The notes below the pieces were generated by a model, which was given only the letters and a program-made list of their open reading frames with translations, was not told the DNA's origin and searched no databases. The position numbers and the translations under genes were made by a program. From Devosia beringensis (GTDB lineage: Bacteria > Pseudomonadota > Alphaproteobacteria > Rhizobiales > Devosiaceae), in assembly GCF_014926585.1 (NCBI RefSeq), contig NZ_CP045422.1:1652501-1716500 (forward strand): DNA of 64,000 nucleotides, in the 5' to 3' direction. This document shows positions 48,604-58,328 of this stretch, piece after piece; the first letter of the stretch is position 1; each line of letters opens with the position of its first letter.

Positions 48604-49002
48604 AGGACGAGTGTCAACGTCACATACCGAAAGTTGTCAATGCAGCATGTGCGTCCCACGACGCCGAAAATGTCTCGTCCGACTCCCAATTGAACCGCAG
48701 ATGCGTCGATGCTGCTAAGCGGTGACCCCCGATCACTCTGCCCTGCAAATAGGCCGCAAATCTGTCTGCCGGCAAACCCTATTTGGGTGCCAGCACCAAC
48801 ACCATCTGGTTTAAAACGTCCTAGTTCGAGGAGCTTGTGTCCGGCGGGTCGGCAACGGCAACTCGCTTCAGGCCCTTGCTCGGCATGAACGTGCCTAGCA
48901 AAACTTCAAATTGCTAGGCATATCGAAGAACGTCCTTTGAGAGGGTGGGATGCGGCTGGCTGCAGCCCCTCAGGCGATCGTGCAGACCACTTGCCCTCAA
49001 AC
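48604..49002. other. Gene-free region between the YcxB-like remnant and infC
   Basis: About 400 bp with no convincing open frame. It contains a degenerate copy of the infC 3' end (48757-48809) and otherwise nothing I recognise. A plus-strand frame at 48950-49603 overlaps infC antisense and is rejected. Confidence 0.55.
48757..48809 (-). repeat. Relic copy of the infC 3' end
   Basis: These 53 bases match 49035-49088 (the last codons of infC and about 20 bases past its stop) with about seven differences, one of them a single-base gap. On the minus strand the copy still reads QMVLVLAPK and TAG, against QMVMVLAPK and TAG in infC. Upstream of that, similarity ends and the frame has a stop. It looks like the remains of a partial duplication. 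Confidence 0.75.
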
Positions 49003-49034
49003 AAAAAGGGCAGGCCCGCCGGGCCTGCCCTTTT
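49003..49034 (-). terminator. Rho-independent terminator of infC
   Basis: A perfect GC-rich hairpin, AAAAGGGCAGGCCCG/CGGGCCTGCCCTTTT in both directions, about 25 bases after the infC stop, with T-run on the minus strand. Confidence 0.92.
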
Positions 49035-49057
49035 CAAATCTGTCGGCCGGCAAAACC

Positions 49058-49594
49058 CTATTTGGGCGCCAAAACCATCACCATCTGGCGGCCTTCGGAG
49101 CGCGGCTGGCTTTCGACCTTGGCGATTTCCTCGGTCTGGGCGCGCACCTTGAGCAGCAATTGCATGCCCAGGTCCTGATGGGCCATTTCGCGGCCACGGA
49201 AGCGCATGGTCACCTTGACCCGGTCGCCATCATCGAGGAAGCGCTGCACGGCCTTCATCTTGGTCTCGTAGTCATGCGTGTCGATATTCGGCCGCATCTG
49301 GACTTCCTTGACCTCAATCACCTTCTGCTTCTTTCGGGCCTCGGCAGCTTTTTTCTGCGCGGCATATTTGAAGCGTCCCAGGTCGAGCATCTTGGCGACC
49401 GGCGGGACAGCGTTGGGAGAGATCAAGACAAGGTCGAGGCCCTGTTCCTGGGCTTCTGCGAGCGCCTCGCGGGTATTGACGATCCCGCGGTTCTCACCTT
49501 CAGCGTCGATCAGCTGGACATCGGCGCTGGTGATATCTTCATTGGACGGCGGCCCATCTTTCTGGGGCGTGACTGGTCTCATTGGACGGCGAAT
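49058..49594 (-). CDS. infC: Translation initiation factor IF-3
   Basis: About 178 residues. IF-3 binds the 30S subunit and checks initiator tRNA and start codon. The N-domain has VQLIDAEGENRGIVNTREAL, the linker is lysine-rich (YAAQKKAAEARKKQKVIEVK), and the C-domain has MRPNIDTHDYETKMKAVQRF and MRFRGREMAHQDLG. The first ATG (49582) gives MRPVTPQKDG, but the frame continues upstream with IRRP, the usual family N-terminus, and AAGGA lies nine bases before an ATT at 49592-49594. infC commonly begins with a rare ATT/ATC codon used for self-regulation, so ATT at 49594 is preferred. Confidence 0.93.
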   Translation of the reverse strand: MRRPMRPVTPQKDGPPSNEDITSADVQLIDAEGENRGIVNTREALAEAQEQGLDLVLISPNAVPPVAKMLDLGRFKYAAQKKAAEARKKQKVIEVKEVQMRPNIDTHDYETKMKAVQRFLDDGDRVKVTMRFRGREMAHQDLGMQLLLKVRAQTEEIAKVESQPRSEGRQMVMVLAPK

Positions 49595-49776
49595 GGCAAA
49601 TGATCCTTGTGTTATTAAGCCAAGCGGTGAATTCGGGCTAAAATCGTGTTACCGGGCCCATAAGTCAACTGGCAAAAGGTCCCATTTCTGGAGCTCTTGC
49701 CGCGTTGCCGGCCCGGTCAGACAGTGCCCGCCTGAAACCAGCATATACCCTTTTGCCTCCCCAAGAAAGCGATCCC

Positions 49777-50544
49777 ATGACCGACACCCAAAGCACCACA
49801 ATCTCCGTCGGTTCCGGCCCCGCCGCGCGCGCCATCGCCGTAGCGCGACGCAACGGCGGCAGTCCGGGCCTGTTGTGGCTTGGCGGGTTCCGCTCGGACA
49901 TGGCCGGCAGCAAGGCGATGGCGCTGGACGGGCTGGGGGCCGAGCATGGCCTGGCGGTAACGCGCTTTGACTATTCCGGGCACGGGATTTCCGGCGGCGA
50001 CTTCAACGAGGGCACGATCAGCCGCTGGCTGGAAGAGGCCGAGGCTGTCTATGCAACAACCGAGGGGCCGCAGGTCATCGTCGGATCGTCCATGGGCGGC
50101 TGGATCGCCCTGCTGCTGGCGCGGGCGCTGCTGGCCCGCGGCACGCCGGCCAGGGGCCTCGTCCTGATCGCCCCGGCGCCGGACATGACCCATGAGCTGA
50201 TGTCGCCCAATTTCACCCTTGAGGAACACCAGGCACTGCAGGCCCAGGGTTTTGTCGAGCAGCCCAGCCAGTATTCGGACGCGCCCTATCGCATCAACCA
50301 GGCTTTGCTTGAGGATGGCGCACAGCACCTGCTGTTCGGCAGCGTCATCGAAACGGGTTGCCCCGTCACCATCCTGCAAGGCGGGCAGGACCCGGACGTG
50401 CCGGCCGCGCATGCCATTCGCCTCGTCACCCATATCCTGCACGATCCCGTTACGCTGACACTGATCCCCGATGGCGACCACCGGTTGAGCCGGGAGGAAG
50501 ACCTGGCGCGCATGAAGGACGCCGTGCTGCGGCTGGTGGCCTAG
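49777..50544 (+). CDS. Alpha/beta hydrolase
   Basis: A 255-residue serine hydrolase. The nucleophile elbow is IVGSSMGGWIA (Ser105), the acid probably Asp in LQGGQDPDVPAAHA and the base His in PDGDHRLSRE. The N-terminal LLWLGGFRSDMAGSKA and FDYSGHGISGG resemble the ABHD10-like group of acyl-protein or ester hydrolases. The ATG at 49777 has AAGAAAG upstream. It is a single gene between infC and the GNAT operon. The substrate is unknown. Confidence 0.9.
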   Translation: MTDTQSTTISVGSGPAARAIAVARRNGGSPGLLWLGGFRSDMAGSKAMALDGLGAEHGLAVTRFDYSGHGISGGDFNEGTISRWLEEAEAVYATTEGPQVIVGSSMGGWIALLLARALLARGTPARGLVLIAPAPDMTHELMSPNFTLEEHQALQAQGFVEQPSQYSDAPYRINQALLEDGAQHLLFGSVIETGCPVTILQGGQDPDVPAAHAIRLVTHILHDPVTLTLIPDGDHRLSREEDLARMKDAVLRLVA

Positions 50545-50558
50545 ACGTCGGGCCGGCC

Positions 50559-51215
50559 CTACCCCCGCGTCACAAGCTTGCTCTTCTGCACCCCGTCGGC
50601 GTCGAAATTGTCCGGGCTGAGCCAGCGCTTGTATTCAGCGCGCAAAGCGGGCCATTCGCTGTCGATGATGGAGAACCAGGCGGTGTCGCGGCTCTCGCCC
50701 TTGGTGATACGGTCCTGGCGGAACAGGCCCTCATAGTGAAAGCCGAAGCGTTTCGCGGCAGCTTTGGAGGGACTGTTGCGGTCATTGCATTTCCACTCGA
50801 AGCGTCGATAGCCCAAATCGTCAAAGGCGTGGCGGGCGAACAGATAGAGCGCCTCGGTGGCCAAAGGCGTGCGCGCCATGGGCAGTCCCCAATAGACGCC
50901 GCCGATCTCGATCGAGGCATGTTCGGGAAAGATGCGCATCCAGGCCTGCTGGCCCACTGCCTTGCCGGTCTGCTGGTCGATGATGGCGACGTAGCGATCG
51001 GGGCCGGCATTCACGGTATCGATCCAGTCCTGCAGCCCTTCCAGCGATTCCGGCGCATTGCTGAAGAGCCAGCGATAGCGCTCGGGCCCGCCCGGCATGG
51101 TCCCCACCGCGAAGAGGTCGGCGGCGTGACGCTTCTCCAAGGGCTCGAGCCGCACGAAGCGCCCCTCAAGAACGATGCGTTCGGGGGCAGATTTGGCTGG
51201 GCTTGGTTGCGTCAT
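50559..51215 (-). CDS. GNAT-family acetyltransferase (RimJ/RimL-like)
   Basis: A 218-residue N-acetyltransferase: FVRLEPLEKRHAADLFAVG, GQQAWMRIFPEHASIEIGGV, then the acetyl-CoA region PLATEALYLFARHAFDDLGY and FEWKCNDRNSPSKAAAKRFG. The RimJ/RimL group acetylates N-termini of proteins or small amines; the target is not known. Its start overlaps the stop of the epimerase gene (ATGA), making it the last gene of the fzlA-queG operon. Confidence 0.92.
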   Translation of the reverse strand: MTQPSPAKSAPERIVLEGRFVRLEPLEKRHAADLFAVGTMPGGPERYRWLFSNAPESLEGLQDWIDTVNAGPDRYVAIIDQQTGKAVGQQAWMRIFPEHASIEIGGVYWGLPMARTPLATEALYLFARHAFDDLGYRRFEWKCNDRNSPSKAAAKRFGFHYEGLFRQDRITKGESRDTAWFSIIDSEWPALRAEYKRWLSPDNFDADGVQKSKLVTRG

Positions 51216-52081
51216 GAACGGGTCTCCAGGACCTGGGCCAGGCCCTCGCGATAGGTCGGGTACAGCAGGTCGATGCCCAAGGCCTTTTTGATCGCGGCGT
51301 TGGAACAGCGCTTGTTGTCGGCGTAGAAGCTGGCCTGCATCGGCGTCATCGGCGCCGTGGCGAAATCGAGCTCGGCCGGTGGCGCCATGCCCAGCAGCGC
51401 GGCGGCATGGACGATGACGTCCTGCGGCGGGGCCGGCTCGTCATCGCCCAGATTGAAAGTGCCATCGAGCCGCGCCGTCGCCGCCAGTTCGGTCACCCGA
51501 GCGATGTCGTCGACATGGATGCGGTTGAACACCTGGCCGGGCTTGACCACGCGGCGCGAGGAGCCGTCTTCAAGCTTGTCGAAGGTCGAGCGGCCTGGGC
51601 CATAGATGCCGGCCAGCCGCAGAATCGTCAGCTTCACGCCCCGCGTCTCGGCATAGTCGCGCCAGGCCTGTTCGGCGACCACGCGGCGATCGCTGCGCTC
51701 ATTGCGCGGCACCAGCGGCGCGGATTCATCGATCCAGGCGCCGCCGAAATCCCCATAGACCCCGATGGTGGAATAATAGCAGAGCCATTCCAGACCCTCT
51801 GCCGCGTCGAGATCGGCACGATGATGAATGAGCGCCGGGTCGCCATCGGCGTCGGGAGCAATCGAGAACACCACATGGCTGGAAGCCCGCAGGTCGGGGC
51901 CCAGGGTCGCGCCGGGTGCCGTACCGTCAAACAGGTGCGTGCGCAGGCCCATGGCGTTCAACCGCGCGACCTTTTCTGCGGTGCGAACGGTGCCCACAAT
52001 GTTATCATATTGGCCGGAAAGGTGGCATCGCATCGACGCCGCGGTGGCGGAGAATCCGAGGCCGAAAAAGAAAGCGTTCAT
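51212..52081 (-). CDS. NAD(P)-dependent epimerase/reductase-like protein (YeeZ type)
   Basis: A 289-residue extended-SDR protein. The N-terminal FFFGLGFSATAASM replaces the usual GxxGxxG with a looser glycine motif. CYYSTIGVYGDFGGAWIDE carries the Tyr region, and LTILRLAGIYGPGRSTFDKL is the downstream family motif. Similar YeeZ-like genes often sit next to queG in Rhizobiales. The ATG at 52081 overlaps the queG stop. No substrate is known. Confidence 0.85.
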   Translation of the reverse strand: MNAFFFGLGFSATAASMRCHLSGQYDNIVGTVRTAEKVARLNAMGLRTHLFDGTAPGATLGPDLRASSHVVFSIAPDADGDPALIHHRADLDAAEGLEWLCYYSTIGVYGDFGGAWIDESAPLVPRNERSDRRVVAEQAWRDYAETRGVKLTILRLAGIYGPGRSTFDKLEDGSSRRVVKPGQVFNRIHVDDIARVTELAATARLDGTFNLGDDEPAPPQDVIVHAAALLGMAPPAELDFATAPMTPMQASFYADNKRCSNAAIKKALGIDLLYPTYREGLAQVLETRS

Positions 52082-53202
52082 GCGATATCCACGGTCCATT
52101 CCTCGGCAACGTCAGGGTCGGTTTCGGCGGCCAGGCAGGTCGTGCTGACTTCGGCAGCCCGCGCCGGGTCAAGCCGGCGCAGTGCCCAGATGGCGGCGCC
52201 GCGCACGAGGGCATTCTCATCGCCCAGCCGCGCCACCACCAGCGGTACGAAGCCAGCATCGCCCGAATTGCCGATGCCGATCAAGACATTGCGCAAAAAT
52301 CGGCTGAGCCCGATGCGCTTGACCGGCGAGCCGGCAAAGAAGGTGCGAAAGCCCGCATCGTCGAGCTGAACGAGGTCGGCCAAAGCCGGGCGTTCGAGAT
52401 CGGCGCGGGCCTGCAGCCGGGCCTCGCGGCTCTCCGAAGCAAACTTGTTCCACGGGCAGACGGCGAGGCAATCGTCGCAGCCATAGATGCGATTGCCCAT
52501 GGGCACGCGGAACTCCAGGGGAATCTGCCCCTTATGCTCGACCGAGAGATAGGCCAGGCACCGCCGCGCATCGAGCTGGAAGGGCGCCGGAAAGGCCTTG
52601 GTCGGGCAGATATCGAGGCATCTGGTGCAGGAGCCGCAGCTTTCGGCGTGCGGCTTGTCCCCGGGCAGGTCGGCATCGGTCAGAATGGCGCCCAGAAACA
52701 GCCAGGAGCCGAAATCGCGGCTGACCAGAACGGTATGCTTGCCCTGCCAGCCCAGGCCCGCGGCCTCGGCCAGCGGCTTTTCCATCAGCGGGGCGGTATC
52801 GACAAACACCTTGACCGCCGCGCCGGAGCGCCGCGCCAACAGGCCCGCCAGCTCCTTGAGCTTGCCCTTGATGATCTCATGATAGTCGCGGTTGCGGGCA
52901 TAAACGGAAATGGCGCCCAGGCTCGGCTCATCCAGCAGGGCCAGGGGATCGGATTGCGGGCCGTAATTGATGCCCAGCAGGATCACCGATCTGGCTTCGG
53001 GCCAGAGCTGGGTCGGGCTGCCGCGCCGTTCGGCGGTCTCTGCCATCCAGTCCATATCGCCATGCCAGCCGGCGGCCAGCGCGGCATTGAGCTTGTCGGG
53101 CAGATCGGGCCGCGCATCGGCCGGGGCTATGCCGAAACTGTCAAAGCCAAGCGACGTGGCGCGGGCCTTGAGTTCAACGACGAGGGCTTCGGTTGTCGTC
53201 AA
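52078..53202 (-). CDS. queG: Epoxyqueuosine reductase
   Basis: A 374-residue cobalamin- and iron-sulfur-dependent enzyme catalysing the last step of queuosine synthesis in tRNA. Two [4Fe-4S] motifs are present: CGSCTRCLDICP and CDDCLAVCPW. The N-terminal domain has LGFDSFGIAPADARPD, and the catalytic Asp region is KVFVDTAPLMEKPLAEAAGL. The C-terminus carries HEAT-like repeats (FVPLVVARLGDENALVRGAA). It starts within the fzlA stop (ATGA). Confidence 0.97.
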   Translation of the reverse strand: MTTTEALVVELKARATSLGFDSFGIAPADARPDLPDKLNAALAAGWHGDMDWMAETAERRGSPTQLWPEARSVILLGINYGPQSDPLALLDEPSLGAISVYARNRDYHEIIKGKLKELAGLLARRSGAAVKVFVDTAPLMEKPLAEAAGLGWQGKHTVLVSRDFGSWLFLGAILTDADLPGDKPHAESCGSCTRCLDICPTKAFPAPFQLDARRCLAYLSVEHKGQIPLEFRVPMGNRIYGCDDCLAVCPWNKFASESREARLQARADLERPALADLVQLDDAGFRTFFAGSPVKRIGLSRFLRNVLIGIGNSGDAGFVPLVVARLGDENALVRGAAIWALRRLDPARAAEVSTTCLAAETDPDVAEEWTVDIA

Positions 53203-53876
53203 AAATCGAGATCCGCATAGCCCTTGTGCGGCGGCATGGCGAGGACGCGGTCATTGAGCAGGGTGCGAAAGGCGGGGCGCGACTTGATGCGCGAATACCA
53301 GTCGCGCGTCTCGCCCGCCTTGCCCCAGTCGATATCGCCCAGATAATCGAGGGTGGAGAGATGCGCGGCGAGGGCAAAATCGGCCAGGGTGAGGTCGTCG
53401 CCGGTCAGCCAGGAGCGGTTGGCGAAGAGCCAGTTGAAATAGAGCATATGCTCGTTGAGATTGGCCTTGGCGACGCGCAGCACGGCCGGGTCGGGCGTGG
53501 CGCCCTTGTGGTCGCGCTTGACGATCTTTTCCTCAAGCACATAGCGGGTGACCTCGTCATTGAGCTTGGAGGTCACCCATTCGATCAGCCGCCACATCTC
53601 GGCCCTTGTGATGGGATCGGGCGGGATCAGGCCCGTGACGACGCTGGGGGTATAGAGATCTTCGATCAGGTGGATATTGGCCAGCAGGCCGACAATGGGC
53701 TGGTCATTATCGTCGATCAGGATGGGCAGGGTGGCGGCCGGATTGATCTCGAGCAGTTCTGCCGTGCGCAGCCAGGGCTTGATCTCTTCCATGTCCAGCG
53801 GCACGCCATATTCGGCGCACATCAGGCGGATAAGCCGGGAGGCAGGATCGAGGGGATGATGCAGCAGGCTGGGCAT
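53199..53876 (-). CDS. fzlA: GST-like protein, probable FtsZ-binding FzlA
   Basis: A 225-residue glutathione S-transferase-fold protein. The thioredoxin-like domain begins with LLHHPLDPASRLIRLMCAEYG; the helical domain includes ANRSWLTGDDLTLADFALAA and LDYLGDIDW. The C-terminal tail PPHKGYADLDF resembles the conserved end of FzlA, the alphaproteobacterial protein that binds FtsZ and links it to wall synthesis. It heads the operon fzlA-queG-epimerase-GNAT and is divergent from uppP. If it is not FzlA it is a general GST; the operon and tail favour FzlA. Confidence 0.75.
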   Translation of the reverse strand: MPSLLHHPLDPASRLIRLMCAEYGVPLDMEEIKPWLRTAELLEINPAATLPILIDDNDQPIVGLLANIHLIEDLYTPSVVTGLIPPDPITRAEMWRLIEWVTSKLNDEVTRYVLEEKIVKRDHKGATPDPAVLRVAKANLNEHMLYFNWLFANRSWLTGDDLTLADFALAAHLSTLDYLGDIDWGKAGETRDWYSRIKSRPAFRTLLNDRVLAMPPHKGYADLDF

Positions 53877-53986
53877 TAGGGCTCATCTCTTTTTCTGGCG
53901 CACCAAACGGGGCTGCTTGGCGCTCTTGGCGAAGCAGGCTAAAGCTTGCGCGCCGCCCATGGCATCGGACAGGATTAGGGGATCAA

Positions 53987-54802
53987 ATGAACGGCGATCA
54001 AGGTCTTTTTGTGCCTCTCGTCCTGGGTATTCTTGAAGGGCTTACCGAATTCCTGCCCGTCAGCTCGACCGGTCACCTGCTGCTGGCCGACCATTTCTTC
54101 GGGCTGAGCCAGCCCAAGACCTTCATCGTGCTGATTCAGCTTGGCGCCATCCTGGCCATTGTTACCATCTATTTCGCCCGGCTGGGGCTGCTGATCCGCG
54201 ATGCGCTGACCGGCAAGGCCTATGCCTGGCGCTTCGCGCTGTCGGTGATCCTGGCCTGCATACCGGCGATTATCGTGGGCGTGCTGCTGCGCGACTTCAT
54301 TCAGGGCGCGCTGTGGGAATCGCCGATGACCATCTGCGTGTCGCTGCTGGTTGGCGGCATCATCCTGCTGTTTGTCGACCGGATGCCCAAGCGGGAAACT
54401 TATGACGACATCTACCACTATCCCTGGCATCTTGCTGTTATCATCGGCCTGTTCCAGATGCTCAGTCTCATTCCAGGCGTGTCGCGCTCGGGCTCGACCG
54501 TGGTGGGCGCCATGCTCTTTGGGGCGAGCAAGCGCAGCGCGGCCGAGTTCACCTTCTTTGTCGCCCTGCCCATTATGACCGGGGCCTTCGGCTACGACCT
54601 CTACAAGAGCCGCGACCTGATCGATACGAGCATCGCCCTGCAGGTGGCCGTCGGCTTCGCCGCCGCCTTCGTGGTCGGCGCCATCGTGGTGCGCTACCTG
54701 CTGAACTTTGTTTCCAGCTATGGCTTTGCGCCCTTTGCCTGGTGGCGCATCGCCGTGGGCGGCGCGGGCATCATTGCCCTGTTCATGATGGGCTCGGCCT
54801 GA
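53987..54802 (+). CDS. uppP: Undecaprenyl-diphosphate phosphatase (BacA/UppP)
   Basis: A 271-residue inner-membrane enzyme with about eight helices that recycles undecaprenyl pyrophosphate for peptidoglycan and other envelope polymers; it also gives bacitracin resistance. Motif 1 is GILEGLTEFLPVSSTGHLLL and motif 2 IPGVSRSGSTVVGAML, holding the catalytic Glu and Arg. The ATG follows a gap of 110 bp from the divergent fzlA start. It converges on lolA, with 16 bp between stops. Confidence 0.97.
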   Translation: MNGDQGLFVPLVLGILEGLTEFLPVSSTGHLLLADHFFGLSQPKTFIVLIQLGAILAIVTIYFARLGLLIRDALTGKAYAWRFALSVILACIPAIIVGVLLRDFIQGALWESPMTICVSLLVGGIILLFVDRMPKRETYDDIYHYPWHLAVIIGLFQMLSLIPGVSRSGSTVVGAMLFGASKRSAAEFTFFVALPIMTGAFGYDLYKSRDLIDTSIALQVAVGFAAAFVVGAIVVRYLLNFVSSYGFAPFAWWRIAVGGAGIIALFMMGSA

Positions 54803-54818
54803 CAGGGGCCAGCCTGGC

Positions 54819-55445
54819 TCAGCCCTGCTTGAGCGGCTTGTAGTTGGCCGGGATGGAGAAGTAGCTGCGCGGAATCTCGCGGTCCTTCTCCACATCGTAA
54901 AGCGAGAAGGTCAGCTCTGCGCCACTGGGCTCGACCAGGCTCCACTGCACCAGATCGAGCGTATCGGTACCGAAGACCAGCGACACCTGAACGGTGCCGG
55001 CAATGGTCTCGTCGATCACGGTGATCGACATATAGCCGTCCGAGGTCGAGACATCGACCACATTGGCGTCCATCAGGTTGATGGTGTCGCCCAGGAACTG
55101 GCGCAGCGGAATGGTGTCCTGGGGATAGGCGTAATAGGTCTCGTCGCGTCGGTTGAGCACGTAGAAGCCGTTGCCGATCGAGACGATTTCGTCGCGGCTG
55201 GGCGGCGCATAGCGGAAGGCGATCTTGTTGGGGCGCTCGAGGAAGAAAGTGCCCTCGGTGCGGCCGCCATTGGTATCGATCTGTAGAAAACGGCCCACCA
55301 TGGTGCGGATGGCCGAGTTGTGCGCACCGATATTGGTGATCATCTGCTGCTCTTCGGGCGTCAGTTCCCGGTCCAGCGCCCAGGCGGAGGTGCTTACGGC
55401 AAAGGCGGCAGCAAGGCCGAGCAGCAGGGCATCGCGGCGAATCAT
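54819..55445 (-). CDS. lolA: Outer-membrane lipoprotein carrier LolA-like
   Basis: A 208-residue periplasmic protein with a signal peptide (RDALLLGLAAAFAVSTSAWA). The mature part has the LolA beta-barrel pattern: TMVGRFLQIDTNGGRTEGTF, then FLERPNKIAFRYAPPSRDEI and LRQFLGDTINLM. It carries lipoproteins from the inner membrane to the outer membrane. It lies 129 bp downstream of ftsK on the same strand, a common order in Rhizobiales. Confidence 0.9.
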   Translation of the reverse strand: MIRRDALLLGLAAAFAVSTSAWALDRELTPEEQQMITNIGAHNSAIRTMVGRFLQIDTNGGRTEGTFFLERPNKIAFRYAPPSRDEIVSIGNGFYVLNRRDETYYAYPQDTIPLRQFLGDTINLMDANVVDVSTSDGYMSITVIDETIAGTVQVSLVFGTDTLDLVQWSLVEPSGAELTFSLYDVEKDREIPRSYFSIPANYKPLKQG

Positions 55446-55574
55446 GGAAAGGTCCCGGGGTAAGTTGATCAGTTCAGACTAGCTTAGAAAGTAATTGCGG
55501 CGACAGCTGGTTCCATCGGGCAACCAGCAGTCACAGACGCTTGAGCAATCCCGCGCCGATGCGGCCCGGTCCAG

Positions 55575-58328
55575 CTAGTCGTTGCCCACCAGGATTTCGC
55601 GCTTGCCGGCATGGTTGGCGGCGCTGATGACGCCTTCGCGTTCCATGCGCTCGATCAAGGTTGCCGCCTTGTTGTAGCCGATGGCGAGGCGCCGCTGCAC
55701 ATAGGAGGTGGAGGCCTTCTTGTCGGTCAGCACGATATGGACGGCCTTGTCATAGAGCTCATCGCCCGAGCCGGCATAGTCGTCGCCCCCGCCGCCGCTG
55801 CTATCGCCGCCATATTCGGCGCCCTCGTCCTCTTCCTCGGTGATCGAGTCCAGATAGTCCGGAGAGCCCTGGCTCTTGAGGTGGGCCACCACCGCCTCGA
55901 CTTCGCTATCGGCCACAAAAGGCCCGTGCAGGCGCTTGGTACGCCCGCCAGAGGCCATATAGAGCATGTCGCCATTGCCCAGCAGCTGCTCGGCGCCCTG
56001 CTCGCCCAGAATGGTGCGCGAATCGATCTTGGACGTGACCATGAAGGAGATGCGCGTGGGGAAGTTGGCCTTGATGGTGCCGGTGATGACGTCCACGGAC
56101 GGGCGCTGGGTGGCTGTGATGATGTGAATGCCGGCGGCGCGGGCCATCTGCGCGAGACGCTGGATGGCGCCTTCAATGTCCTTGCCGGCCACCATCATCA
56201 GGTCGGCCATTTCGTCGACCACCACCACGATATAGGGCAGCACCTCGAGCTGGAATTCCTCGGTCTCGAAGATGGCCTCGCCGGTTTCGCGGTCAAAGCC
56301 GGTCTGCACGGTGCGGCTGATGATCTTGCCTTCGGTTGCCGCTTCACTGACGCGCTGGTTGAAGCCGTCGATATTGCGCACGCCGATCTTGCTCATCTTG
56401 CGATAGCGGTCTTCCATCTCGCGCACGGCCCATTTGAGCGCCACGACGGCTTTTTGCGGGTCGGTGACGACCGGGGTCAGCAGATGGGGAATGCCGTCAT
56501 AAATGCTCAGTTCGAGCATTTTGGGATCGATCATGATCATGCGGCACTGGGCCGGGGTCATCTGGTAGAGCAGGCTGAGAATGAAGGTATTGATGCCCAC
56601 CGACTTGCCCGAGCCGGTGGTGCCGGCGATGAGCAGATGCGGCATGCGTGCCAGGTCGGCGATCACCGGCTCGCCACCAATGGTCTTGCCCAGGCAGATG
56701 GGCAGCTTGCCCTTCATCTTCTCGAAGTCCGAAGAGGCCAGCATTTCGCGGAAATAGACGGTTTCGCGATGCTGATTGGGCAGTTCGATGCCGATGGCAT
56801 TGCGACCGGGTACCACGGCCACGCGGGCGGAGATGGCGCTCATGGAGCGGGCAATGTCGTCGGCCAGTGAGATGACGCGGCTCGACTTGATGCCCGGAGC
56901 GGGCTCGAGTTCGAACAGGGTCACAACCGGGCCGGGCCGGACATTGATGATGTCGCCCTTGACGCCGAAATCGGCCAGCACAGCCTCGAGCTGGCGCGCC
57001 ATGGCTTCCAGCCGCTCAGGCGCATGCTCGGGTGAGGGGCCATTATGCTTGGGTTCGGAGAGCAAGCTCAGGGGTGGCAGTTCGAAGCCGCCCGGTTCGC
57101 TGAAGAAGGAGGTCTGGGCTTCGCGCAGAATCCGGTTGCCGGGCTGGGGGCGCGGCGCCGGCGCCGTGACGCGGGGCTTGGCCGGATCGACCGGATGAAA
57201 GCGCGAATCGCCCTGCTGGCGATGGCTGGCGGGCGCGGCCGCCAGCTCGGGAACGAAGGCGATATCGTCCTCGATCTCGTCGGGATAGTCGATCTCGGTA
57301 TCGTCATAGCTGGGGCGGGCGTTGATGCGGGCCGAGGGCTCGGTCACGAAGGCGAGCTCGGCACCAAAGCCTGGCTCGGCAGCGAAACCGGGCTCGATGG
57401 CGGGCTCCCGTGCGGCATGGATCCGGCGCTGGGTCGGCGCAATCAGGGGTTCCTGCCGGTCCTCGGGCACAGGACGGCCGTCAAGGCTTGGCTCGACATC
57501 GTCCTCGCGCCAGCTGCTGGCATCGGCGGCGCGGCGTTCGGCATGGCTCTGGCGGGCGCGGCGGAAGGCGGTGCGCAGGGAATAGCCCATATGCACCACC
57601 GCGCCCAGCGCGATATCGACAACCGGGTTGGTCTCGGGTTCGTCGGCGGAGGCTGCGGCAGCGGCCCCGCCCTTGCGGGCGGCGCCGGCGGCTGGCTTGC
57701 GCGGGCCGGTCGGCACGGAGCTGCCCAGGCCCATGGCGATCCAGAACAGGGCTAAGGCCGGCACGGCAATGATGATGGCAAACAGCACGCTGGTCACGGC
57801 CTGCGGCTGGGCGCCGGTGACCAGGGTCGCCAGCGTGGTGAAACCGGTGCCGACCAGGCCACCCAGGCCGGTGGGCAGCGGCCAGGAGGCCGGCATGGTG
57901 ACAAAGGAAAGGACGCCGGCGGCGAGCAGGCTGGCGCCGGTCCAGCCGAGCAGGCGCAGGCCCATATGGCTGGGCATGCGGCGGCGCGCCAAGGTCCAGC
58001 CCCACAAAGCCGGCGGCACCAGCAGGATCAGCGCGGCCAGGCCAAAGACCTGGAACAGCGTGTCGGCGATCACGGCGCCGGGAAAGCCCAGCCAGTTGGC
58101 GACCGGCTTGGTGGTGGCATAGGTAAAGCTGGGATCATCGACCGACCAGGACGCCAAAGCCGCCAGACAGATCGCTACCAATGCCAGCAGCAGAAAACCG
58201 GCCAGGCGCACGGGAATGCGGATAGCCAGTGCCGGGGGCGGCGTGGGCAGGGGCTTGGTCGAGGCGCGGGTACCGCGCTGCGGCACCGAGCGGATTTCGT
58301 CGAGAACGGGCGAAGGAGAGCTGGGCAT
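55575..58328 (-). CDS. ftsK: DNA translocase FtsK
   Basis: A 917-residue septal DNA pump. Four N-terminal membrane helices lie within residues ~38-210, followed by a long Pro/Glu-rich linker. The RecA-like motor has Walker [17 protein letters not shown], Walker [16 protein letters not shown] and [20 protein letters not shown]. The C-terminal winged-helix gamma domain ([20 protein letters not shown]) reads KOPS sites and activates XerCD at dif. The final residues are [10 protein letters not shown]. Confidence 0.97.
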   Translation of the reverse strand: MPSSPSPVLDEIRSVPQRGTRASTKPLPTPPPALAIRIPVRLAGFLLLALVAICLAALASWSVDDPSFTYATTKPVANWLGFPGAVIADTLFQVFGLAALILLVPPALWGWTLARRRMPSHMGLRLLGWTGASLLAAGVLSFVTMPASWPLPTGLGGLVGTGFTTLATLVTGAQPQAVTSVLFAIIIAVPALALFWIAMGLGSSVPTGPRKPAAGAARKGGAAAAASADEPETNPVVDIALGAVVHMGYSLRTAFRRARQSHAERRAADASSWREDDVEPSLDGRPVPEDRQEPLIAPTQRRIHAAREPAIEPGFAAEPGFGAELAFVTEPSARINARPSYDDTEIDYPDEIEDDIAFVPELAAAPASHRQQGDSRFHPVDPAKPRVTAPAPRPQPGNRILREAQTSFFSEPGGFELPPLSLLSEPKHNGPSPEHAPERLEAMARQLEAVLADFGVKGDIINVRPGPVVTLFELEPAPGIKSSRVISLADDIARSMSAISARVAVVPGRNAIGIELPNQHRETVYFREMLASSDFEKMKGKLPICLGKTIGGEPVIADLARMPHLLIAGTTGSGKSVGINTFILSLLYQMTPAQCRMIMIDPKMLELSIYDGIPHLLTPVVTDPQKAVVALKWAVREMEDRYRKMSKIGVRNIDGFNQRVSEAATEGKIISRTVQTGFDRETGEAIFETEEFQLEVLPYIVVVVDEMADLMMVAGKDIEGAIQRLAQMARAAGIHIITATQRPSVDVITGTIKANFPTRISFMVTSKIDSRTILGEQGAEQLLGNGDMLYMASGGRTKRLHGPFVADSEVEAVVAHLKSQGSPDYLDSITEEEDEGAEYGGDSSGGGGDDYAGSGDELYDKAVHIVLTDKKASTSYVQRRLAIGYNKAATLIERMEREGVISAANHAGKREILVGND

